Shown piece by piece: positions 17,452 through 27,015 of a stretch of DNA of 64,000 nt. The stretch is from Pseudodesulfovibrio sp. zrk46. GTDB taxonomy: Bacteria; Desulfobacterota; Desulfovibrionia; Desulfovibrionales; Desulfovibrionaceae. The notes beneath the pieces are model-generated. The model ran no database searches. It saw only the letters and a list, made by a program, of their open reading frames with translations, and was not told the origin of the DNA. A program made the position numbers and the translations under genes. Position 1 is the first letter of the stretch. The number at the start of each line of letters is the position of its first letter. The stretch lies in NCBI RefSeq assembly GCF_012516435.1, contig NZ_CP051216.1, positions 932,001 through 996,000 on the forward strand. The letters are read 5' to 3'.

Positions 17452-18846
17452 ATGACAACGACTGGATTCATACCGGAACTGCTGGCCCCTGCCGGGGACA
17501 TGGAAAAATTGGAAACCGCCGTCCTGTATGGCGCGGACGCCGTCTATCTGGGCGGCGACAGCCTGAACCTGCGCGCAGGCGCAAGCGGCTTTTCCTACGA
17601 GAACCTGAAAAAGGGAATTGAACTGGCGCACGCTGCCGGAGTGAAGGTCTACTTCACCCTCAACGTGTACCCGCGCGAGTCCATGATGCCCACGGTTCGC
17701 AAGTATATAGAAACGCTTGGGGAATTGAAACCCGATGCTGTCATCGCCGCTGATCCCGGCGTGATCCGGCTGATGCGTCGTGAACTGCCCGAGGTGGACC
17801 TTCACGTCTCCACACAGGCCAACACCTCCAACTCCGAATCCATCCGTTTCTGGCGCGAATGCGGTGCCAAGCGCGTCAACGTGGCCCGCGAACTGCGCAG
17901 TCAGGAGCTCATGGAGATGCTCGCCATCGCCCGCAAGCAGATGCCCAACATGGAGCTGGAAGTTTTTGTCCACGGCGCACAGTGCATGGCCGTCTCCGGT
18001 CGCTGCTACATGTCCGCCCTGCTCAATGACCGCCCCGGCAACCTCGGCGAGTGCTCTCACCCCTGTCGCTACGAATACCGCCCCACCTCCGTATCATTCG
18101 AGGAACGCACCCGTCCGGGCAAGCCGCTCTGGGAGATGCGTGATTACGACATTGAAAAGGGCGAAGAAGAATTTACCTTTGAAGGTGGCGAAGATTTCAC
18201 CTTCGAGCCCCTCGGCAACGATGGGTCGACCCGCGAAATGGCTGACCCGGCCCTGACTATGGGCCACGAAGAAAAGGGCTGGACCAAGATTTTCGCAGCG
18301 CAGGATCTCTGCCTGCTCCACTACATCGAGTGGTTCTCCCGCATGAAGGTGGCATCCATCAAGCTGGAAGGCCGCACCAAGAGTTCCGCCTACCTTGCGC
18401 AGGTAGTGGACGCCTACAAGACCGCCCTCAACGACATTCCCAAAGGCCAATTCAAGCCCGAGAAATATCTTTCCGAGCTGGTCAACGCCGCCACCCGGCC
18501 CCTGACCACCGGCTTCTTTGATCCCAGTCGTACCGGCGCCATTGCCATGCCTCCCGGCGAAGGCGAGAAGCGCCCGGTCCTTGCCCGCGTGCTCGAGAAG
18601 CTCGACGACGGCAAGTGGTTCATCCAGACCAAATCCCGCTGGACCACCTCCAATGACATGGAGTTGATGATTCCCGGCATGCATCGCCCGCGTCTGTCCA
18701 GTGAGGATTATGGCGTGGAGAATGATCTCGGACAGGGACTTGAGGTGAGTCATCCGGGACAGAAGGCGACGTTGATTTGTGATCATCCGGATATCAAGCC
18801 GGGTATGTTTATTCGTACGCCATGGGATATGGATAATCTGGATTAG
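17452..18846 (+). CDS. U32-family peptidase-like protein (RlhA/TrhP type)
   Basis: A 464-residue protein starting ELLAPAGDMEKLETAV, with DAVYLGGDSLNLRAGA. The U32 signature lies around VFVHGAQCMAVSGRCYMS and GECSHPCRYEY, whose cysteines are conserved in the family. The C-terminal half carries the family's RNA-binding-like region with LEGRTKSSAYLAQVVDAYK. Members of this class (YegQ/TrhP, RlhA) support hydroxylation of tRNA or rRNA rather than proteolysis. Length is close to YegQ. It is followed by the 0.5-kb repeat R1 and is convergent with the MCP gene. Confidence 0.85.
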   Translation: MTTTGFIPELLAPAGDMEKLETAVLYGADAVYLGGDSLNLRAGASGFSYENLKKGIELAHAAGVKVYFTLNVYPRESMMPTVRKYIETLGELKPDAVIAADPGVIRLMRRELPEVDLHVSTQANTSNSESIRFWRECGAKRVNVARELRSQELMEMLAIARKQMPNMELEVFVHGAQCMAVSGRCYMSALLNDRPGNLGECSHPCRYEYRPTSVSFEERTRPGKPLWEMRDYDIEKGEEEFTFEGGEDFTFEPLGNDGSTREMADPALTMGHEEKGWTKIFAAQDLCLLHYIEWFSRMKVASIKLEGRTKSSAYLAQVVDAYKTALNDIPKGQFKPEKYLSELVNAATRPLTTGFFDPSRTGAIAMPPGEGEKRPVLARVLEKLDDGKWFIQTKSRWTTSNDMELMIPGMHRPRLSSEDYGVENDLGQGLEVSHPGQKATLICDHPDIKPGMFIRTPWDMDNLD

Positions 18847-18865
18847 AAGAGGAAAGGCAGAAGTG

Positions 18866-19388
18866 GAAGCGGCTTATCAGCCGCGATTAATTTACGGCAT
18901 GCGCTTTTCAAGCGCAAAAGCCGTCGCTTTGCTCCTCCATGTCCTGCGCGGACGGCGGTTCTTTTTATCTCTGCTGTCCTCATCCGTAAGCCTCGAAGAC
19001 TTGGCAACGGCTGAGGCTGGCTGAGCCGCCCCAAAAAAGAACAAAAAAAGCGCGGCTTTTCGGGGCTCTCCGCTTCGTGATTCGTTGGCAAGAATCTGAT
19101 CCAAGCTGGCAGCTTTCGCTTTTGCGTACTTCCGCTGCGCTTCAGTGCAAAACCGAACGAGACGCTGCCTGCCGCTTGGTCAGCTTCTAAGCCGCTTGAA
19201 TCAAGGGCTGGTTCACGTCTTCGCTTGTTGGAGTTGAGATCGGGCTGGCGCGAACAGTTTTCTTATCCATCAACCCGCGATAAATGCCGACAACCATCTG
19301 AAAAGAACCTAGCGGAGCGTTGGTTCGTTCAGATGGTTGTCGGCATTTATCGCCTATGGGATTCCAAAGGCCCTCGGCCTTTGGCGGG
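18866..19388. repeat. Dispersed structured intergenic repeat, copy R1
   Basis: This element fills the gap between convergent genes. From left to right it holds the hairpin GCGGCT-tatc-AGCCGC (18869-18884), a region shared with the other copies (for example GCGCGGACGGCGGTTC), the block from 19079 to 19240 (AGAATCTGATCCAAGCTGGC and following), a perfect 25-bp inverted repeat (19277-19301 with 19329-19353) and the terminal palindrome 19364-19384. Copy R2 at 33698-34168 is the same element in reverse orientation. R1 carries about 50 extra bases near 18968-19018. No protein-coding content is convincing. Confidence 0.85.
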
Positions 19389-19435
19389 TCCAGGGCAGCG
19401 CCCTGGTCCCCCGGAAGGGGCTGTAGGGAGCACAA

Positions 19436-19468
19436 AAAAGCCCCGGCTCATCGTGAGCCGGGGCTTTT
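19436..19468. terminator. Bidirectional Rho-independent terminator, end of the MCP gene
   Basis: A perfect 15-bp stem (19436-19450 with 19454-19468) around a 3-nt loop, with A-run and T-run flanks on opposite sides, works on both strands. It lies 22 bp beyond the MCP stop. Confidence 0.88.
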
Positions 19469-19489
19469 GCTTTTTATGTTGGGGGTCGC

Positions 19490-21295
19490 CTAACTTTCGT
19501 TCATCTCGTCGATGAGAACGCGAAGTTCGTTGGACAGTCTGGCGAGCTCGGTGATGGCTTCGGCGGACTGGTTCATGCCCTGCGCGGTCTCGGAGGCGAT
19601 CATGTTGATGTCGTCGACGGCCTGGTTGATTTCCTCGCTGGCAGCGGACTGTTCTTCGGCGGCGGTGGCGATGGACTGCACCTGACCGGAGGTTTCGTCT
19701 GCGAACTCGACGATGTGGCCAAGGGCTTCACCGGACTGGTTGGCGAGGCCGGTGGCGCGTTCGACCGCTGTTGCTGCGGTGTCCACGGAACGAATGTTGG
19801 AGGAGGCGCCGTCCTGAATGGTCTGGATGGCGGTGCCTACCTGCTTGGTGGCGTCCATGGTCTTTTCGGCGAGCTTGCGAACCTCATCGGCGACAACCGC
19901 GAAGCCGCGGCCAGCCTCACCGGCGCGGGCTGCCTCGATGGCGGCGTTGAGCGCGAGGAGGTTGGTCTGGTCGGCGATGTCCTCAATGACGTTCATGATC
20001 TGACCGATGTCGGTGGTCTGGGACCCGAGTTCATCCATGGAACTCTTGAGGGTGACGGTCAGCTGCTGAACCTCGCTGATGGCGGCGATAACGTCGGTGA
20101 CGATACGGGCGCCTTCCTGTGCCTGATCCTTGGCCTGCTGGGCCGAGGAAGCGGAGTTGGCAGAGTTCTTGGCGACTTCGAGGACTGTGGCGTTCATCTC
20201 TTCCATTGCCGTGGCGGTCTGAGCAGTACGCTCACGCTGCACCTCGGCACCGCTGGACACCTGATCTGCCTGCGAGGAGAGCTCATCGGCTGCGCTGGTG
20301 ACCTGCTCGGCGATGAGGGAAGCCTCGCCTGCAACGCGCTGCATCTTGGTAAGCAGTTCGTTGGCCTTGGCTTCCTGTTCCTTGGCCTCGTCCATGGCCT
20401 TTTCGGCCTCGCCCTTGGCGGCTTCGGCCTGTTCCTTCTGATTGGCGGCCTCGAGCATCTTTTCCTTGAGGTTGGCAACCATCTTGGAGATGGCTTCCTT
20501 GACTACGCCCAGCTCTGCAGAGAACTTGCCTTCGGGCTCGGCGTCGAGGTCTCCCTCGGCGACGGACTGGGCAAAGCTGCGGATGCGGAACAGCGGAGAA
20601 ACGATGACGATGTTCACGAGGAACCAGGAGGCAAACGCAATGACGATCACGATGACCAAGGCCTCGATGGCGGTGAATATTTCGGCGCTTTGGATCTTGG
20701 CATTAGCTGTATCCAAGGAAGCGACAATTTCGAAAACGCCGTGAATTTCGCCTTCCTTCCAGCCTTCCTTGGTGCCGCCCACGGGATCTTTGGCGCCCTT
20801 GGGATCACCATGACAATACAGACAATCCTTGGTCAGCTTGATGGGACGGAAATACAGAATCCGATCATCCTCGATGATGATCTTTTCTTTGAGATCCTTT
20901 TCCTTGATCTCCTTGATGACACCAAGCTCAAATTCGGTGGGAGTATTCTTGGGATTACGCGGTGAAACCTTTGGAACCCGGAACTCATAATCCAGTTCCT
21001 TGGCGTTTCGCTGCGCCATGTTGATGGCAGTGATGATGGGAACAGCTTCTACCAACGCCTCTCTGTTATCGATCTGCTCAAAGGGTCTGATGACGCCCAT
21101 ACCGAGCTTCTTCCCCATCTCATCACGAGCCGCTTCGGCCATGAGGATCACGGCGCGGCTTTGATGAATGACATCCTCGTGACTGGCCTCTCTGATATTC
21201 ATGACCTGCTGAATATCCAGAACAATTGCGATGATCACGGGGCCAAGAATGGCCAGAATAAGGACTTTCCATTTCAGACTGACATTATCAAACAT
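19490..21295 (-). CDS. Methyl-accepting chemotaxis protein with a heme c motif in its periplasmic DUF3365-like domain
   Basis: A 601-residue transducer. Membrane helix 1 is near residues 10-28. The periplasmic region (about 30-210) resembles the DUF3365/Tll0287-like sensor and contains CLYCH at residues 158-162, a CxxCH c-type heme attachment motif. Helix 2 (about 210-235) leads to a HAMP-like segment, then a coiled coil and the conserved signalling tip ([20 protein letters not shown]). It probably senses redox potential, oxygen or a ligand through heme and signals to CheA/CheW. No cheR-binding pentapeptide is visible at the C-terminus. DcrA of Desulfovibrio vulgaris is a known heme-containing chemoreceptor with a comparable logic. 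Confidence 0.9.
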   Translation of the reverse strand: MFDNVSLKWKVLILAILGPVIIAIVLDIQQVMNIREASHEDVIHQSRAVILMAEAARDEMGKKLGMGVIRPFEQIDNREALVEAVPIITAINMAQRNAKELDYEFRVPKVSPRNPKNTPTEFELGVIKEIKEKDLKEKIIIEDDRILYFRPIKLTKDCLYCHGDPKGAKDPVGGTKEGWKEGEIHGVFEIVASLDTANAKIQSAEIFTAIEALVIVIVIAFASWFLVNIVIVSPLFRIRSFAQSVAEGDLDAEPEGKFSAELGVVKEAISKMVANLKEKMLEAANQKEQAEAAKGEAEKAMDEAKEQEAKANELLTKMQRVAGEASLIAEQVTSAADELSSQADQVSSGAEVQRERTAQTATAMEEMNATVLEVAKNSANSASSAQQAKDQAQEGARIVTDVIAAISEVQQLTVTLKSSMDELGSQTTDIGQIMNVIEDIADQTNLLALNAAIEAARAGEAGRGFAVVADEVRKLAEKTMDATKQVGTAIQTIQDGASSNIRSVDTAATAVERATGLANQSGEALGHIVEFADETSGQVQSIATAAEEQSAASEEINQAVDDINMIASETAQGMNQSAEAITELARLSNELRVLIDEMNES

Positions 21296-21473
21296 GTGCG
21301 AACCTCATGGTAGAGCATGAAAAAATACGACAGGAATAATCGTACAAGAAAATTCCTACCTCAAATCCCTGTGCAAGGGAATGATAATGTAAACAATTCC
21401 TATAAGGGCGCTCTGAATCCACTCACCCCGGCAAAGGGATGAAGCGAATTCAGACACAAGAGTCAGGGCATGA

Positions 21474-22139
21474 TCAGATGGCCCAGGTATCGAGATCGAT
21501 GAGGCCGAGACGCGCAGCGTAGCGGATCAACTCCACCGTGCTCTGCAGGCCGAGCTTCTTCATGAGATTGGTGCGGTGGTTCTCCACGGTCTTGGGACTG
21601 ATGTAGAGCTGGGCCGCCACTTCCTTGGTGGTGAGCCCTTCGGCCAGCATGCGCATGACCTCCTGCTCGCGGGAGGTGAGGGTGGAATAGGGGTCCTGTG
21701 GACTGTCGCTCCCGCCGCCCTTGGACTGGAGCAGCTTGAACACGACTTCCTGCGACAGGGCGGAGTCGAGAAAAAGCTCGCCCTTGGCTACGGTTTCCAG
21801 CCCCTTGATGAGGTTGGAGGCGGCAGATTCCTTGATCATGTAACCGGTGGCACCGGCGCGGAAGGCCTCCACGATGTAGTCGGCCTCGGAGTGCATGGAA
21901 ATGATGATGAACTTGGTCTCGGGCACCGCATCCTTGAGTTCTCGGATCATCTGGATGCCGTTTTTGCCGGGCATGGAGATATCCACCAGCATGATATCGG
22001 GGCGGAGCTTCTTGCCGAGCTCAATGCCTTCCTTGCCGTTGCCAGCCTCGGCAACCACGCTGTAGTTGGCGTCGCGCTTGACGATAGTCTTGAGCCCTTC
22101 CCTGAATAGTGGATGGTCGTCGACAATGATGAGTTCCAT
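21474..22139 (-). CDS. NarL/LuxR-family response regulator
   Basis: A 221-residue protein. The receiver domain has the acidic pair in IIVDDHPLF, phosphoacceptor Asp53 in LVDISMPGKNG and the conserved Lys in GYMIKESA. The C-terminal LuxR-type helix-turn-helix reads LTSREQEVMRMLAEG and KTVENHRTNLMKKL. It lies 4 bp downstream of the histidine kinase gene 22144-25002, which is surely its partner. Output genes are unknown. Confidence 0.94.
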   Translation of the reverse strand: MELIIVDDHPLFREGLKTIVKRDANYSVVAEAGNGKEGIELGKKLRPDIMLVDISMPGKNGIQMIRELKDAVPETKFIIISMHSEADYIVEAFRAGATGYMIKESAASNLIKGLETVAKGELFLDSALSQEVVFKLLQSKGGGSDSPQDPYSTLTSREQEVMRMLAEGLTTKEVAAQLYISPKTVENHRTNLMKKLGLQSTVELIRYAARLGLIDLDTWAI

Positions 22140-22143
22140 GCGA

Positions 22144-25002
22144 TTACTGCCTCCTGGCCCCGATGGTGGGAATCTTGAAAATTATGCGTGTACCTGTTCC
22201 CAACCGGGATTCTATTTCCATTGAGCCGCCGACCAGGCGTGCTCTCTCTTCCATGCTGCGCAGCCCCATGCGGCGCTCTTCCGCGACCTGTTCCAGCCGC
22301 TCGTCCACATCAAAGCCCTTGCCGTTATCCGCGATCCTGATGAGAAGATCCGGATGGCTCTTGACCATACGTACGGCCACTTTGCTCGCCTCGGCATGCC
22401 TTGCCACGTTGCCGAGCGCCTCCTGAATCATACGGTAAATATTGATTTCCGTATCAAAATCGAACGTTAGATTTTCCATACCCGCCGTGAAAAAGTCAAC
22501 ATCAACTCCGGATCGACGCGATACGTCTGCACAGTGTCGCTCCAGCGCGAGAGTCAACCCGAGCTGATCCAACGCAGGAGGCCGCAGTCCATAGGCAATA
22601 TCACGAACGGACTGGACCGCGCCCTGCACTATATCGGTGACGGCCCGGGCGCGCTCGGCCACAGCGGGATCGACCTCTGTATCGTGATCAAACAATGTCT
22701 CCATGTTCAATATGATGGAGGACAAATCCTGCGCGATGTTGTCATGCAGGTCGCGGGAAATTCGCTGGCGCTCATCTTCCTGAATGCGAAGCAACTGCTG
22801 TGTGAGGGACAGAATCTGATTCTGCGCCCTTCGACGTTCGCCGACCTCGTCAGTCAGGCGGATGTTGGCTTCGGAGAGCTCGGCCGTACGCCGGGCAACC
22901 CTGTCTTCCATCTCGGCGTGGGCCAGAAGAAGTTCCTCTTCCAGCACCTTGTGCGACGTGATGTCAGTGAGAATCTCCATGTACGCCTTTTCGCCGCCCC
23001 ACATGATGGGCTTGAGGCTGAAGGTGACCCAACGCGTCTCCCCCAGTTTGGTGAGCGTCCGGGCAGAGGCAAAGCCTTCGTTGCGCTTGCCCGCCAGAAA
23101 GTCGGAGAACTGCTTCACGATAAATGACCGGTCATCGGGATGCACCAACTCAAACGGGGTGAAATTTTCCAACTCCTCAGCCGAATAACCGAGGATTTCG
23201 GTCATGGCCTCGTTGGCGAAGAGCACCTTCTCGTCACGCACGACCACAACGCCTTCCTGCGCGTTTTCCACCACAACACGGTAGCGCTCTTCGGACTCCA
23301 TCAATGCCTGCTCGGCTCGCTTGCGGGGCGTAACGTCAATGAGCGAAACGATGACGCGTGACAGTGAGTCCTGATATTCGGGCGGCACCGAGAAATTGAC
23401 CACAACCCAGATAACGTCGCCTTCCAAAGTGCGATGGGTAATCTCCCCGCAGTACTCGCAACCGCCGGAGGCCAACAGTATCATCTCCTCGGTAAAGGCG
23501 GCCATGGAGCTCTCGGTCAGCACCTTGTCAAGATTGCCCAAAAGCTCTTCCTGATCCCTTGCGCGGAGCAGGTCCAACGTGGCCTTATTCACGGACACCA
23601 CGTCCACCAAAGTCGCGCATTTACCCAGCGCTTCGGGATTGTCATAGAAATATTGACGAAAATCGGTGACGCCTGAAGCCCTGAGATCATCAAAATAGAC
23701 CTTAAGCCGGGTCAGGTCTTCCTCCCACAACGAGATGGGGGAATCCTCGAACAGAGTACGATAACGATCCTCGTTCTTCTGGATGGCCAGCGCCGCCTCA
23801 CGCCTCGGGGTGATGTCGCGGGTAATACCGAGGTAGCCGAGTTTCTCGTCGTCCGGCCCGTACAGTCGGCGGGTCAGGGTTTCGGTCCAGATAGTGAACC
23901 CGTCTTTGCAGATGGCCTCGGCCTCGAATCGATTGGTATAATCGTTGCCACCGTCGGATTGGGCCTCGGCATCTGTCCGCCTAGCAATCATCTCTTTTAT
24001 GATCGTCATGGACTCCGGCTTCATGGTGTCTGCCAGATCCATTGTCATGTACTCTTCAGGCGTGAAACCGGTGAGCTTCTCCACCGCCGGACTTACGTAG
24101 GTGTATTGCAGGTCGTTGTCCGCGGTCCAAATGACGTCATCCAATGTCTCGACGATCAACCGATAGCGACTCTCACTCTCGCGGAGGGCATCCTCGGTGA
24201 CACGCTGCTGGGTCACGTCGGTGATAATGCCTTCGACAGCGGCCGGAGTGCCATAGTCATCCTGCACCAGCGTGATGCGCTGGCTGATCCACTTCAGGGA
24301 GCCGTCCTTGTGATACAAGGGAGACGTGTACTCATACCGGGTATTCCCTTCCAGCATTTCTTGCCACCACATCTCCAGAGTCGGCAGCCATGAAGCCGGG
24401 GCGATATTCTTGAAGAGGTTGGGATTCTCGTAAAATTCCTGCGGTTTGTATCCAGTGATGCTCTCCATGGCCGAACTGATGTAATCGTACCGGCCATCCG
24501 TGGTGCGCAGGCGGAACAGGCAGTCACTGGTATTGTCCGCCAGAAAATTCAGATGCCGCTCGGTCTGCTGCAGTGCCTTACGCAGTCGCTGAGAGGCCGA
24601 GTCATCGCGCATGATGGAGATAACGTGGGTGAGCTTGCCCGATTCATCCATCACAGGATCAAAGTGACCCCAGATGGAGCGCAACCGCCCGTTCTTGCAA
24701 CGGATGACGTAGTCCCCTTCCCAGCTTCGGCCCACCTCCATGCAGGGAATCACCGTATTGCGATATAGGGCCCAGGTCTCTTCCAGCAGCATTTTTCGCG
24801 GCTTTTGGGCCCGCACTTCCGCCAGAGTATAGCCGTACAGATCCAGAAACGCCTGATTGGAGTAGATGGGCCACAGGTCCGGCCTTCGGATGGCCATGGG
24901 AACGCCCGAGGCCTCCACCACCTGCTTGAACAGGTGCGGCGGCAACTCTGCTGCGGTGGGCCCCTCATCGGGCCATTGCATTTCGTCAGGAGTATTCGTC
25001 AC
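22144..25002 (-). CDS. Multi-PAS sensor histidine kinase, NarX/UhpB (HisKA_3) type
   Basis: A 952-residue cytoplasmic kinase with no clear membrane helix. Five or so PAS/PAC units follow one another from about residue 20 to 690 (GYTLAEVRAQKP, GYKPQEFYENP, GFTPEEYMTMD, a more divergent one, then GYSAEELENFTPF). A coiled coil leads to the HisKA_3 dimerisation domain with the phosphorylated His at about residue 753 (RISRDLHDNIAQDLSS) and the HATPase domain (EALGNVARHA, DNGKGFD). Stacked PAS domains suggest redox or small-molecule sensing, but cofactor residues cannot be assigned. It is cotranscribed with the NarL-type regulator downstream. Confidence 0.92.
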   Translation of the reverse strand: MTNTPDEMQWPDEGPTAAELPPHLFKQVVEASGVPMAIRRPDLWPIYSNQAFLDLYGYTLAEVRAQKPRKMLLEETWALYRNTVIPCMEVGRSWEGDYVIRCKNGRLRSIWGHFDPVMDESGKLTHVISIMRDDSASQRLRKALQQTERHLNFLADNTSDCLFRLRTTDGRYDYISSAMESITGYKPQEFYENPNLFKNIAPASWLPTLEMWWQEMLEGNTRYEYTSPLYHKDGSLKWISQRITLVQDDYGTPAAVEGIITDVTQQRVTEDALRESESRYRLIVETLDDVIWTADNDLQYTYVSPAVEKLTGFTPEEYMTMDLADTMKPESMTIIKEMIARRTDAEAQSDGGNDYTNRFEAEAICKDGFTIWTETLTRRLYGPDDEKLGYLGITRDITPRREAALAIQKNEDRYRTLFEDSPISLWEEDLTRLKVYFDDLRASGVTDFRQYFYDNPEALGKCATLVDVVSVNKATLDLLRARDQEELLGNLDKVLTESSMAAFTEEMILLASGGCEYCGEITHRTLEGDVIWVVVNFSVPPEYQDSLSRVIVSLIDVTPRKRAEQALMESEERYRVVVENAQEGVVVVRDEKVLFANEAMTEILGYSAEELENFTPFELVHPDDRSFIVKQFSDFLAGKRNEGFASARTLTKLGETRWVTFSLKPIMWGGEKAYMEILTDITSHKVLEEELLLAHAEMEDRVARRTAELSEANIRLTDEVGERRRAQNQILSLTQQLLRIQEDERQRISRDLHDNIAQDLSSIILNMETLFDHDTEVDPAVAERARAVTDIVQGAVQSVRDIAYGLRPPALDQLGLTLALERHCADVSRRSGVDVDFFTAGMENLTFDFDTEINIYRMIQEALGNVARHAEASKVAVRMVKSHPDLLIRIADNGKGFDVDERLEQVAEERRMGLRSMEERARLVGGSMEIESRLGTGTRIIFKIPTIGARRQ

Positions 25003-25128
25003 TACATTTCTACCGGTTAGACCGCGGCCAGTTCGCGGGAGGATATAAAAGGAAAGCGAACATACCCCAATCCCCCCTCAATGGGAAGTTGCTGATACCG
25101 CGACACTCTGTATGTTTCTCCCCTGCCG

Positions 25129-26586
25129 TTACTCCAAGGCGCGAATCCATGACACGGCCAATCGGGCATGATCTTCGGTCACGTTCTCCACCCAGCCCAC
25201 CTGCGCTCCAGCGGCCTGCAGCACATCCTTGCTTGCCTTGAGCGGAGCCACCACGATGGAGAATGGACGCTTGCCGTTATCGCGCAGATCTTCGAGTTGG
25301 GCGATAAGCGGCTTCCACTTGGCAGGTTCGTGACCGGTGATGAGCCAGAGCACGGGAACATCGAGAGCTGCGAGGGTCTTCTTGTCGGGCACGGCATCGG
25401 GAGACAGGGCATCATCGAGCAGGCAGACCGCGAAGGCAGGGTGACGCTTGCCAGGATGCGCGGCTGCCTCAAGGACCACGGGAACGCCGGGGCCATTGCC
25501 CCACAGGCCGGCCTTGCCCGAGCGCAGTTGGCTGAGCGAGGCAAAATAATCCATGGCAGACACCGTATCCTGCACGAGCAGAGACTCGGCCTCGGGTTCG
25601 CCGGACTCATCTTCGCAACCCCGTGCGGCAAAGGCGAGGGAGGCGAGTTTCCGGCCGGACAGGGCACGGGTGAACCCCTGAATCAGGCCGGGGTCAACGC
25701 AGCGGTTGCCGTGAATAAACACCACGCCGGCATGGTCCTCGCCAAAGGGCGGCAGGGACAGATAGGCGACCCGCTCGCCATTGGGTGTGGGAAAAGTTTT
25801 CTCCTCCTCGCGCACATGCACCTTGCGTGGATAATGAGCGAGACGGTCGTCATCGGTCTGGAGAATGAACCGTTCGATGCGGTCATTTTTGGCGAGAAAG
25901 GTAACGGACCCGGTCACGGGCTCGTCTTCGTACAGGGAAGGACCGATGGTGAAGACGTACTTGAAGACCTGCTTGAGACGGCGCAGGGTCTTGTTCTTGG
26001 AGTCATAGATCAGGAAGCGGCCATACTTGGTGTTGCGCGCATCAATGATGGAGATGGTGCGGTCGTCGCGGGTGGTGAACTGACCGGAAAATTCCGTTGC
26101 CTCATAGGAGTAGTAGTCCGCCATCATGGAACGACCGAACCGGGCCTCATGGCCCCGGTGCACGATGGTGTCGTCCTTGCGCACGATAATGCGATTGGGC
26201 TTGGGCTCCTCCTCGGCTTTCTCCACCTTGACCGGGCTGATCTCCACCACGTCCGGCTCGATCTCCGGCGCGGGTTCCGGTTCGGGTGCGGCTGGTTCCG
26301 GAGGAGGCGGCGGGGAGTCGTCCAGCACGATGGTCTTATCCATCTCCAGCGGCGCAGGGGCTACCACGGCATCGGCCGGGATGGGCTCGGCCACTTGCTG
26401 CGGTTCCGGCGCAGGCGGCGGAAGCAAGGGCATGGGCTGGATGATTTCTTCGGGCGGCTCCACATCGGTCAGCTCCACTTCCATGATCTCCCGCAAGTCA
26501 AAGGGCTCCAGATGAATAGTCTGAAGCAACACCACGATGATCGTGGCGTGCAGGAGAAAGGAAAGAAGCCAACTGATATACCGCAT
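25129..26586 (-). CDS. TonB-like inner-membrane protein with a C-terminal alpha/beta-hydrolase-like domain
   Basis: A 485-residue protein. Its N-terminal helix contains SFLLH, matching the SxxxH motif by which TonB couples to ExbB-ExbD. A proline/glutamate-rich periplasmic spacer follows (about residues 43-125, with PPPAPEPQQ and PPPPPEPAAPEP). Instead of a TonB C-terminal domain there is a beta-rich module (about 145-270), then an alpha/beta-hydrolase-like domain (VVFIHGNRCVDPG, LASLAFAARGCED). The nucleophile elbow reads GLWGNGPGVPV, so the catalytic Ser is Gly, and hydrolase activity is doubtful. It is the last gene of exbB-exbD-tonB-like, 12 bp after exbD. No TonB-dependent receptor lies nearby. 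The periplasmic target is unknown; a mechanical or binding role is inference. Confidence 0.8.
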   Translation of the reverse strand: MRYISWLLSFLLHATIIVVLLQTIHLEPFDLREIMEVELTDVEPPEEIIQPMPLLPPPAPEPQQVAEPIPADAVVAPAPLEMDKTIVLDDSPPPPPEPAAPEPEPAPEIEPDVVEISPVKVEKAEEEPKPNRIIVRKDDTIVHRGHEARFGRSMMADYYSYEATEFSGQFTTRDDRTISIIDARNTKYGRFLIYDSKNKTLRRLKQVFKYVFTIGPSLYEDEPVTGSVTFLAKNDRIERFILQTDDDRLAHYPRKVHVREEEKTFPTPNGERVAYLSLPPFGEDHAGVVFIHGNRCVDPGLIQGFTRALSGRKLASLAFAARGCEDESGEPEAESLLVQDTVSAMDYFASLSQLRSGKAGLWGNGPGVPVVLEAAAHPGKRHPAFAVCLLDDALSPDAVPDKKTLAALDVPVLWLITGHEPAKWKPLIAQLEDLRDNGKRPFSIVVAPLKASKDVLQAAGAQVGWVENVTEDHARLAVSWIRALE

Positions 26587-26598
26587 GACACTCCGTGG

Positions 26599-27009
26599 CT
26601 ATTTCTTGTCGGGTTCCTGCTCGGCCACGATGCCGAGACGGTCGATACCCGCGCCCTTGATCTCGCCCATGACCTGCACCACCGTGCCGTATGGGACCGA
26701 CTTGTCGGCACGCAGGAAGAGCTGTTTCTTCTGCTTGGCCACCAACCGTTTCAAGTGCGGCTGAAGTTCATCCAGGCCCACCTGATACTCGTCGAGAAAC
26801 ATGTTGCCGTCCGCCTTGATGGACAGGATCAGGTGCTCGGAATCCTGCGGCAGATTCTTGACCGTGCGGGTGGTGGGCAGATCCACTTCCACCCCCTGTG
26901 TCATCAGCGGAGCCGTGACCATGAAGATGATGAGCAACACCAGCATGACGTCCACAAAGGGCGTCACGTTGATCTCATTGAGAAAACCACCGCCAGTCTT
27001 GATAGCCAT
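26599..27009 (-). CDS. exbD: ExbD/TolR-family proton-channel subunit
   Basis: A 136-residue protein. One N-terminal membrane helix contains the conserved aspartate ([18 protein letters not shown]), essential for proton use in ExbD and TolR. The periplasmic domain follows ([11 protein letters not shown] to [11 protein letters not shown]). It lies 6 bp after exbB and 12 bp before the TonB-like gene. Together these form a proton-driven motor in the inner membrane. ExbD and TolR cannot be separated by sequence alone; the SxxxH motif of the downstream partner favours an Exb/TonB-type system. Confidence 0.9.
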   Translation of the reverse strand: MAIKTGGGFLNEINVTPFVDVMLVLLIIFMVTAPLMTQGVEVDLPTTRTVKNLPQDSEHLILSIKADGNMFLDEYQVGLDELQPHLKRLVAKQKKQLFLRADKSVPYGTVVQVMGEIKGAGIDRLGIVAEQEPDKK

Positions 27010-27015
27010 GACGAC

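Noticed and set aside
18843-19104. Short frames inside the 0.5-kb repeat encoding peptides such as MDQILANESRSG
   Set aside because: They follow the repeat, not a gene; they lack ribosome binding sites and differ in frame between copies.
18866-19388. Insertion sequence or integron
   Set aside because: No transposase or integrase gene, no terminal inverted repeat at the borders and no target duplication seen.
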